This document shows positions 57,668 through 64,000 of a DNA stretch of 64,000 nt, piece by piece. Position numbers and translations under genes: made by a program. Under the pieces are notes generated by a model. The model made no database searches, was not told the DNA's origin, and saw only the letters and a list, made by a program, of their open reading frames with translations. The DNA comes from an uncultured Methylococcaceae bacterium. GTDB lineage: Bacteria; Pseudomonadota; Gammaproteobacteria; Methylococcales; Methylomonadaceae. Location: positions 1 through 64,000 of the forward strand of contig CAIYRS010000108.1 of the NCBI GenBank assembly GCA_903928685.1. The letters are read 5' to 3'. Every line of letters starts with the position of its first letter. Within the stretch, counting starts at the first letter, position 1.

Positions 57668-59050
57668 ATGCCGGAACCGATACAACGCCAATTTTCCCTG
57701 CCGTATTTTGCCGATAGCGCGACGCTGTTTTCTTCAATTGCTGATTTGCCCTGGGCGGTTTTCTTAGATAGTGGCTACCCCGCCAGCCAGCAAGGCCGTT
57801 ACGATATTATCGCTGCCGAACCCGTTTGCACGTTAATTACCCAAGGCGACCTCACCACCATCAGCACTGCTAGTGAAACCGTCACTTCGTCGGCTGATCC
57901 GTTTGCCTTGCTTAAACAGCAATTACAACAATTTCCTCATAGCGCCGAAGCGGGCGACTTACCTTTTAACGGCGGCGCTATCGGCTATTTTGGCTATGAT
58001 TTGGCGCGGCGTTTGGAAAAACTACCCGTTATCGCCGAAGCGGCAGAACACATTGCCGATATGGCGGTGGCTATCTACAGCTGGGCGGTGGTGATTGACC
58101 ATCAACAACAAAGCAGCGTATTGGTGGTGCAGGGCGGTGATCCGCAACAATGGCAACACTTGCAAAACCGCTTTAACCAATTGCCAACGGCTATGCCGCC
58201 AAGCACTTTCCAGGTTACCAGCCCCGTGCTTGCCAATATGGATAAGGCGGCATATTCAACAGCGTTTGAGCGCATCAAATATTATCTGCAAGAAGGCGAT
58301 TGCTATCAGGTAAACCTGGCTCAGCGTTTCGCCGCTGAATGTTCCGGCAATCCGTGGTTAGCGTATTTATGCTTGCGTGAACTCAATGCCGCGCCATTCA
58401 GTGCTTATCTAAATTTGCCGGAAGTGCAGGTGTTAAGTTCCTCGCCGGAGCGGTTTTTAAAATTGCGGGCAGGCTTGGTGGAAACCAAGCCAATTAAAGG
58501 CACCTTGCCAAGAAAGCGCGATGCCCGTGAAGACCAACAGCAAATTCAGTTATTGCAAAACAGCCCAAAAGACCGCGCAGAAAACCTGATGATTGTTGAT
58601 TTGCTGCGGAATGATCTCGGCAAAGCCTGTACCCACGGCTCGGTGCGTGTGCCGAAACTGTTTGCCGTAGAAACCTATACCACCGTGCATCATTTGGTCA
58701 GTACCGTCACAGGTGAATTGGCGGCAAACCAACACGCGGCGGATTTGCTGAAAAGTTGTTTTCCAGGCGGATCGATTACAGGCGCACCAAAAATCCGCGC
58801 GATGGAAGTTATTGAAGAATTAGAGCCACATCGTAGAGGCGTTTATTGCGGCGCTATTGGCTATATTGGTTTTGACGGCAATATGGACACCAATATTGCC
58901 ATCAGAACTTTGGTGCATTCCCAAGGCAGCATCCGTTTTTGGGCGGGCGGCGGTATCGTCAACGATTCCGAAGTGGACGCAGAATACCAAGAATGTTTCG
59001 ATAAAGCCGCTGCCATGTTGGCGGTGTTAAAGCATTTTTCCGTCGTATGA
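57668..59050 (+). CDS. pabB: Aminodeoxychorismate synthase component I
   Basis: PabB converts chorismate and ammonia (from PabA) to 4-amino-4-deoxychorismate, the precursor of p-aminobenzoate for folate and methanopterin-type cofactors. The 460-residue protein has the chorismate-binding domain with the PabB-type lysine motif TKPIKGTLPRKRD, then RAENLMIVDLLRNDLG, FPGGSITGAPKIRAMEVI and GAIGYIGFDG. The ATG at 57668 matches the family start; upstream in-frame residues are probably untranslated. It overlaps the next gene by four bases. Confidence 0.92.
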   Translation: MPEPIQRQFSLPYFADSATLFSSIADLPWAVFLDSGYPASQQGRYDIIAAEPVCTLITQGDLTTISTASETVTSSADPFALLKQQLQQFPHSAEAGDLPFNGGAIGYFGYDLARRLEKLPVIAEAAEHIADMAVAIYSWAVVIDHQQQSSVLVVQGGDPQQWQHLQNRFNQLPTAMPPSTFQVTSPVLANMDKAAYSTAFERIKYYLQEGDCYQVNLAQRFAAECSGNPWLAYLCLRELNAAPFSAYLNLPEVQVLSSSPERFLKLRAGLVETKPIKGTLPRKRDAREDQQQIQLLQNSPKDRAENLMIVDLLRNDLGKACTHGSVRVPKLFAVETYTTVHHLVSTVTGELAANQHAADLLKSCFPGGSITGAPKIRAMEVIEELEPHRRGVYCGAIGYIGFDGNMDTNIAIRTLVHSQGSIRFWAGGGIVNDSEVDAEYQECFDKAAAMLAVLKHFSVV

Positions 59051-59601
59051 AAGTGATTAAATTAGGCGGCAGCCTGAGTTATGGCGACGACTTGCCACAG
59101 TGTTTGCAAACCATAGCCAACTTGCCAGAAACGGTGGTGATCGTGCCGGGCGGAGGTGCTTTCGCCGACCAAGTGCGGATGGCGCAACATAATTGGCAGT
59201 TTGATGATGCCACCGCCCATGCCATGGCAATCTTGGCAATGCAGCAAATGGCGTTGTTATTGCAAAGCTTGGCTAAGTCTTTGCCGATAGCCGATTCGGT
59301 CGCGGCAATCCGCCAGCAAGCCAATCCGCATATGATATGGTCACCAAAATTACCGGAATTGGATGCGGCGGGCATTGAAGCGAGCTGGGACGTCACTTCT
59401 GATAGCTTGGCGGCTTGGTTGGCAGGGGAGTTGGCAGCCGATGAGCTGGTGTTGGTGAAATCGGCAACTATCGATAGCAAGCAAAGTATTGCCGAGCTTG
59501 CCGAGCTAGGCATTATTGATGGGGCGTTTTGCCGTTTGGTGGAACACGCCCGCTATCCTATAAAAATCCTAAACGCAGATGATTTTAATGGCGCTCTCTA
59601 A
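59047..59601 (+). CDS. Small amino-acid-kinase family protein, MfnE-like
   Basis: This 184-residue protein of the amino-acid-kinase fold has an N-terminal VIKLGGSL, the phosphate loop VPGGGAFADQVR, DDATAHAMAILAMQQMA, and VTSDSLAAWLAG. From memory this pattern parallels archaeal MfnE, the aminomethylfuran-phosphate kinase of methanofuran synthesis, and kinases in methylotroph C1-cofactor gene sets. It is shorter than aspartokinase or UMP kinase and lacks their regulatory parts. ATGA overlap with pabB suggests a joint operon for one-carbon cofactors. The family is firm; the MfnE role is inference. Confidence 0.68.
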   Translation: MKVIKLGGSLSYGDDLPQCLQTIANLPETVVIVPGGGAFADQVRMAQHNWQFDDATAHAMAILAMQQMALLLQSLAKSLPIADSVAAIRQQANPHMIWSPKLPELDAAGIEASWDVTSDSLAAWLAGELAADELVLVKSATIDSKQSIAELAELGIIDGAFCRLVEHARYPIKILNADDFNGAL

Positions 59602-60283
59602 ATCCCCCGTAAAACGCAGCCTAGGTAATCGGCTTAGCCAATTGTTGCTAAGACAATTTAAAAACCTGTATTACCAAGCCAGAGAATCCATTGGCGACCA
59701 TAAGCGGATGTTGGTGGTGGAACAAGTGAGCCACGCCTGCGTGAGCTTGGGCGAAACCCGTGATGAATTCGCCGATGCGCTAGAGCGTTTCAAAAATTTG
59801 GTGCATGTCGCCGACAGCGGTTTGGAGCAGAAATACAATTTGCTGAATCGGCAATATCAATTTTGCTTGGCAAAATCGGAGGCGGTCAGTTACCGCATTA
59901 AAGCCATCGAAACCGTCAGCGAAGCCTTGTTTGCCGAATGGGAAAGTGAGTTGGAGGAGTACAGCAACCGCAGCTTACGTAATAGCAGCAAGCAACAATT
60001 GAAAGCGGCAAAACAAAATTATGCCAAGTTGATTAAAACCATGCGCCGGGCTGAAGATAAAATCCAGCCAGTTTTGGCAGCGTTTAAAGACCAAGTTTTG
60101 CACCTTAAACACAATTTGAATGCCCGTGCTATCGCGGCCTTACAACACGAGTTTATTGAGATTACTTTAGATATTTCTCAGCTTATTTTAGCGATGGAGC
60201 AGACCATCGCCGAAGCCAACCAATTTGTCGCCGTGCTGGTTGAGCAACAACCGACGGCGCAAAAGGCCTTACCTAAAAATTAA
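59588..60283 (+). CDS. DUF2959 family protein
   Basis: This 231-residue helical protein matches DUF2959: ESIGDHKRMLVVEQVSHA, FADALERFKNLV, LFAEWESELEEYSNRSLR, KTMRRAEDKIQPVLAAFKDQVLHLKHNLNARAIAAL. It is predicted to be mostly coiled coil. The function of the family is unknown. The ATG at 59588 lies inside the end of the kinase gene, which continues the overlapped pabB-kinase operon. Its end overlaps the convergent lipoprotein gene by four bases. Confidence 0.85.
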   Translation: MALSKSPVKRSLGNRLSQLLLRQFKNLYYQARESIGDHKRMLVVEQVSHACVSLGETRDEFADALERFKNLVHVADSGLEQKYNLLNRQYQFCLAKSEAVSYRIKAIETVSEALFAEWESELEEYSNRSLRNSSKQQLKAAKQNYAKLIKTMRRAEDKIQPVLAAFKDQVLHLKHNLNARAIAALQHEFIEITLDISQLILAMEQTIAEANQFVAVLVEQQPTAQKALPKN

Positions 60284-60705
60284 AGCTTGTACAAAACGTC
60301 GTTAGCTTTATCTTTGGCGTCTTCTTTTTTCTTACCTTTAATGTCTTGTTCGTCACGTTCAGCGCTAAATTTGCTGATCATATCTTCCCAATTTTTATAT
60401 TGGCTATAGGCAGCAAAGCCTTCATCTTTACGTTTTTGGTAGATTTCTTTACCTAAACCGATAATTTCTTCTGGTTTTTTGCCATCGACTGCATCAAGGA
60501 ATTGGGAGTCGTCTTTATTGGCATCGCGGATTGCCCAAAACGCCACTTCAAACTCAATACGGCTGTTGGCAGGCAAACGGTTTTTTAAAGCTTTTACTGA
60601 GCGGTAAGCGGTTTTGGTGTTATGTCCGTTGATTTGGTCACCTTTACCGCAAGCGATCAACAGGGAGCAAGTCAATAAGACCATGCAAAAAGAAAGTTTT
60701 TTCAT
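60280..60705 (-). CDS. Small lipoprotein, DUF6694-like
   Basis: This 141-residue protein has a lipoprotein signal MKKLSFCMVLLTCSLLIAC, with the lipidated Cys at 19. The mature part is charged and helical (SVKALKNRLPANSRIEFEVAFWAIRDA), resembling DUF6694 lipoproteins. The C-terminal third is rich in Lys, Asp and Glu. The role is unknown. It is convergent with the DUF2959 gene. Confidence 0.75.
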   Translation of the reverse strand: MKKLSFCMVLLTCSLLIACGKGDQINGHNTKTAYRSVKALKNRLPANSRIEFEVAFWAIRDANKDDSQFLDAVDGKKPEEIIGLGKEIYQKRKDEGFAAYSQYKNWEDMISKFSAERDEQDIKGKKKEDAKDKANDVLYKL

Positions 60706-60909
60706 AAAGATAACCTCGAAGTGTGACGGGTCTGTGTTATGGTTATTTATTGTTATTTAGAAGACGTTTTAACCGCAATTGTTAGCCATAAATTGAATAA
60801 CAAGGTTGGCTGCTTGCTTGCCGCTGCAACGCCGTTAAGCTTGGTTCTTAACGCCAGATTATTAAACAAAGTAAAATGCTCAGGTATTATAACCCTGAGC
60901 TAATCGGCC

Positions 60910-62652
60910 ATGCTGGAATTTATCCAATTATTAAAACATCGATACCAAACGGTTTTAGCGCAGCAATCGATAGCGACTGACAAAACGCTTTATCAGCAAC
61001 GCATAGATAAACTTATACTAGCCGAAGCCTTCATGCGCAAGGGACAAGCGGTTAATCAGCGCAATTCGTTACCCTTACAGATTGCCGTTATTGGCCCTAC
61101 GCAAGTCGGTAAAAGCTCGGTTGTTAACGTTTTGCTGGAGACTAGCGCGGCGGCTGGGGTTAGCCCGTTGGCGGGTTATACCGTACATCCGCAAGGCTTT
61201 TGCCATCGATTGGACATTGCCGATTGCGCTGGCTTGCAACATTATTTCGGACGTTTCCAATGCCTGCCACAAGAGCAATTAAGCAAGCAACGGCTGGATT
61301 GTTACGCATTGCAAAATACCTTCGCCGAGTCTTCCTTGTTGCCGGAGTGCGTACTTTGGGATACCCCGGATTTTGATTCCATCGATTCCGATACTTACCG
61401 CGAAGGCGTTATCCGCACTTTAGCCTTAGCCGATATAATCGTTTTAGTGGTCAGCAAAGAAAAATACGCCGACCAAACCGTCTGGGAAATGATGGCAATG
61501 CTGGCAGGCTTGCAGCAACCGACCTTAATCTGCCTCAACAAATTGCTCGAAGGTGCGGAAGCGCTATTGTTACCGTCGCTACAAGAAAAATGGCAGCAAG
61601 TCCGCGACGATGCCTTTCCCGACGTTATCCCGCTTTATTACCAAAAACCCATAGGCTTGCCGATTTGGCCTGAAGCTAAGAAAGCCAGTTTGCTGAAGCT
61701 AGTCAGCAAAATCAGTGCTAAAAAACACCCGCGCATAGAGCAACAATTGTTACAAAAATATTGGGCAGATTGGTTGCAGCCGATAAAAGCTGAGCATCAA
61801 TCTTTGGCAGAGTGGGAGGCGATGGTCAGCAAAAGTATGCAGGAATCCTTGGCGAGCTACCAACGGGATTTTTTAAACCACCCGCATCATTACGAAACCT
61901 TCCAGCAAGCCATGGCGGAATTGTTGACCTTGTTGGAAATCCCCGGATTAGCCGGATTCTTAACCGGAGCGCGTAAAGCCATGACTTGGCCTGTCCGGCA
62001 GCTGATGAAATTTGGCCGTAAGCAATTACATCTCACCGAAACCAGCCATGAAATCGTCTTGCTTAAGCAAATCGCCGAGCATAGCCTGATACATCTTGCC
62101 GAAGCCTTGCTAGACAAATCCAGCCAAGGTGAACAAGCCTTGTGGTGGAAAGAACTTAGCCAGCAATTACGCAGCCAACGCAGCCAGCTATTGCTAGATT
62201 TTGCCGATAACGCCAAAAACTATCACTTAGGTTTTCAGCAAGATGTGGAACAAACCGCCCATAGTTTGTACTATAAACTGCAAGAACAGCCCTTGGTGTT
62301 GAATAGCTTGCGGGCTACCCGCGTCACCGCCGATGCCGCCGTTATCGCCCTAACATTGCATACAGGCGGAATAGGTGTGCATGATTTGGTGATTGCCCCC
62401 GCCATGTTAACGGTGACCTCCTTGCTCACCGAAAGCGCTATCGGCAGCTATATGCAGAAATTAGAGTCACAATTGAAAAAACAGCAATTACAAGCCGTTA
62501 AGCAGCAGTTGTTTGTTGATGGCATCAACACTAAATTGCTAAGCTTGCCAGCACAGTTATCGGCACTTAGCCATTTTAATATTACGCCCTCACAACTTTC
62601 CACGGCAGAACAGCAACTTAAAGAAAAACGTCATGGCTTACGATTACTCTGA
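60910..62652 (+). CDS. Dynamin-like GTPase, first of an overlapping pair
   Basis: This 580-residue protein has G1 IGPTQVGKSS at ~61-70, a G3 region DTPDFDS (~151-157) and the G4-like LNKL near 209. A long helical C-terminal region follows, with a hydrophobic patch (TGGIGVHDLVIAPAMLTVTSLLTES, ~480-505) that could insert into membrane. The size and layout resemble bacterial dynamin-like proteins, which often come as adjacent unlike pairs. The NKxD motif is incomplete (NKLL). The ATG at 60910 has no strong ribosome-binding site. Its end overlaps the second GTPase by 20 bp. The function is unknown; a membrane-remodelling or envelope-stress role is inference. Confidence 0.7.
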   Translation: MLEFIQLLKHRYQTVLAQQSIATDKTLYQQRIDKLILAEAFMRKGQAVNQRNSLPLQIAVIGPTQVGKSSVVNVLLETSAAAGVSPLAGYTVHPQGFCHRLDIADCAGLQHYFGRFQCLPQEQLSKQRLDCYALQNTFAESSLLPECVLWDTPDFDSIDSDTYREGVIRTLALADIIVLVVSKEKYADQTVWEMMAMLAGLQQPTLICLNKLLEGAEALLLPSLQEKWQQVRDDAFPDVIPLYYQKPIGLPIWPEAKKASLLKLVSKISAKKHPRIEQQLLQKYWADWLQPIKAEHQSLAEWEAMVSKSMQESLASYQRDFLNHPHHYETFQQAMAELLTLLEIPGLAGFLTGARKAMTWPVRQLMKFGRKQLHLTETSHEIVLLKQIAEHSLIHLAEALLDKSSQGEQALWWKELSQQLRSQRSQLLLDFADNAKNYHLGFQQDVEQTAHSLYYKLQEQPLVLNSLRATRVTADAAVIALTLHTGGIGVHDLVIAPAMLTVTSLLTESAIGSYMQKLESQLKKQQLQAVKQQLFVDGINTKLLSLPAQLSALSHFNITPSQLSTAEQQLKEKRHGLRLL

Positions 62653-64000
62653 ATTAGTGGACAAAACCCAAACTTGGGCGGAACAAGCCAGCGCAGCGGC
62701 TTGGATAACGGCGGCAAGCGCACAGCAGCTGACCGAATGCGATAACCGCAGCCCAGACAGCCTGTTCAGCCAAAATGGCTGTAGCCGACCGTTAATAGTC
62801 GCTTTCATGGGCGGCAGCGGTGTTGGCAAAAGCACCTTATTAAACCGCTTGGCTGGTAAAGCCATCGCCCGCACTGGCATAGAACGCCCCACCTCACGGG
62901 AAGTGACTTTATTCCATCACCATAGCGTCGCCATCCAGCAGTTGCCAGAAGATTTCCCCATCACCCAAATCAAAATTGCCCAACACGAAGAAGATGCCAA
63001 AAAAAATCTGATTTGGATCGACATGCCCGATTTTGACAGCACCGAACAAAGCAACAAACAATTGGTGTTGCAATGGTTGCCGCATATTGATGTGTTGGTT
63101 TATGTGGTGAGCCCAGAACGTTATCGCGACGAAAAAGCCTGGCAATTGTTATTAGCAGAAGGCGCACGGCACGCGTGGCTGTTTGTGCTCAACCAATGGG
63201 ATAGGGGGCAAGAAGAACAATTTGAAGACTTCCGCTTGCAACTGCATAAAGCGGGCTTTTATGAGCCGATTATTTTTAAGACTGCCTGTACCGAAAACCT
63301 ACAAGCCGACGAATTTGCAGACTTAGAGGCAACCATCAACAGTTTGGCAACCACTCATGTTGTTGAGCAATTGGAGCAACGCGGTCTAGTGGCAAGAAAA
63401 CAGGAATTGCTGCAAAAACTTCATGCCATAGACAGCCAATTAGGCAAGCAAGCCGCAGTCAAGCAACTCGACCAGCAATGGCAGCAACAATGGCAAGCCG
63501 CACAACAAGTCTTCCAACAAGGTTTTGCTTGGCCTTTGCAAACCCTTGCCAACTTTTATGCCGAACATGCAGCAGACTTGTTATCCAGCAATCATGGCAA
63601 TGCCACGGTATTATGGGACACCTGGGCGCAAACCCGCTTTGACGATAGCCTAGATGAACTGGTGCAGTATGCCGACCAACAAGGCATCCCCGTTGCCCCG
63701 CTAAAAGCGCAATTACTGCCAGTGCGTGAGAAAGCCGCGAAAATCATGCACACCGCAACCGAGTTATCCGCCCGGCAAGCCTTAGCAAACCCCGGCAATG
63801 TCTTACAGCGCAACTTTTTAAAAGTGATGCGTTTGTGCGAAATCAGCCTGCCGTTACTGGCGATGGGTTGGGTGGCTTATCAAGTATTTATCGGCTACTA
63901 CTACAGCAATCTCACTAACAGCCATTATTTGGGGGCAGACTTTGCCATCCATAGCAGCTTGTTAATTGCCTTAACGTGGTTAGTGCCGTTTTTTGTGTTG
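62633..64000 (+). CDS. Dynamin-like GTPase, second of the pair (partial, runs off the window)
   Basis: The frame is open from ATG 62633 to the window end (456 codons, no stop). G1 FMGGSGVGKST (~59-68), G3 region DMPDFDS (~131-137) and a full G4 NQWD (~187) are present. The middle is helical and Gln-rich. Two hydrophobic helices appear near the end of the visible part (LPLLAMGWVAYQVFIGYYY ~407-425; SSLLIALTWLVPFFVL ~441-456), so it is probably an inner-membrane GTPase. It shares the unusual PDFDS sequence with its partner, and its start lies 20 bp inside the partner's end. The C-terminus is unseen. Confidence 0.72.
   Translation, partial: MAYDYSELVDKTQTWAEQASAAAWITAASAQQLTECDNRSPDSLFSQNGCSRPLIVAFMGGSGVGKSTLLNRLAGKAIARTGIERPTSREVTLFHHHSVAIQQLPEDFPITQIKIAQHEEDAKKNLIWIDMPDFDSTEQSNKQLVLQWLPHIDVLVYVVSPERYRDEKAWQLLLAEGARHAWLFVLNQWDRGQEEQFEDFRLQLHKAGFYEPIIFKTACTENLQADEFADLEATINSLATTHVVEQLEQRGLVARKQELLQKLHAIDSQLGKQAAVKQLDQQWQQQWQAAQQVFQQGFAWPLQTLANFYAEHAADLLSSNHGNATVLWDTWAQTRFDDSLDELVQYADQQGIPVAPLKAQLLPVREKAAKIMHTATELSARQALANPGNVLQRNFLKVMRLCEISLPLLAMGWVAYQVFIGYYYSNLTNSHYLGADFAIHSSLLIALTWLVPFFVL

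Overview
The window reads as an ordinary chromosomal stretch of a gammaproteobacterium with moderate GC content, most likely a methanotroph or methylotroph of the Methylococcales type. The housekeeping gene order (rplU-rpmA-obgE-proB, dsbA-cytochrome c4-engB, coaD next to a YfhL-type ferredoxin, rppH next to a HAD phosphatase) is typical of Gammaproteobacteria. A small MfnE-like amino-acid kinase directly after pabB hints at methanofuran/methanopterin-type C1 cofactor synthesis. That lineage assignment is inference; no methane or methanol oxidation gene lies in the window. No rRNA, tRNA, CRISPR array or prophage was recognised.

Layout. 1-11.5 kb is an accessory region. It holds a Uma2-family protein, a decayed copy of a kinase gene end, a 1334-residue modular RTX protein with two duplicated lamin-tail domains, a leucine-rich-repeat protein kinase, a second RTX protein with an N-terminal membrane helix, and a secreted GH18 chitinase. 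12-24.9 kb is mostly housekeeping: argA, cpdA, rppH, a HAD phosphatase, a membrane coiled-coil protein with C-terminal repeats, murJ, rpsT, proB-obgE-rpmA-rplU and ispB. 25-29.7 kb has a PhoX-like protein, a lipoprotein and a PhoA-type alkaline phosphatase. 29.8-37 kb has recB and recD with a ParDE-type toxin-antitoxin pair wedged between them, then a REP-associated tyrosine transposase (RAYT) with its palindromes. 37-48.7 kb has ilvD, an SH3-domain protein, argF, argD, grxD, rnt, an AcpA-type phosphatase, an AI-2E transporter with garR-like and hyi genes, a ferredoxin and coaD. 48.8-54.6 kb has the ornithine-lipid pair olsB-olsA behind a very clear Pho-box array, sseA, a quinone oxidoreductase and phoB-phoR. 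54.8-64 kb has dsbA, cytochrome c4, engB, pabB, the MfnE-like kinase, a DUF2959 protein, a lipoprotein and two overlapping dynamin-like GTPases, the second cut by the window edge.

How the genes fit together. The strongest functional theme is phosphate limitation: PhoB/PhoR, three predicted phosphatases (PhoX-like, PhoA-type, AcpA-type) and a phosphorus-free membrane-lipid pathway (olsBA) whose promoter carries four consecutive 7-bp PhoB half-sites at exact 11-bp spacing. A second theme is non-coding mobile DNA. At least four families of palindromic or terminal-inverted-repeat elements are scattered through the intergenic spaces. One element is nested in another, one ends exactly at the proB stop codon, and REP elements supply or contain stop codons of neighbouring genes.
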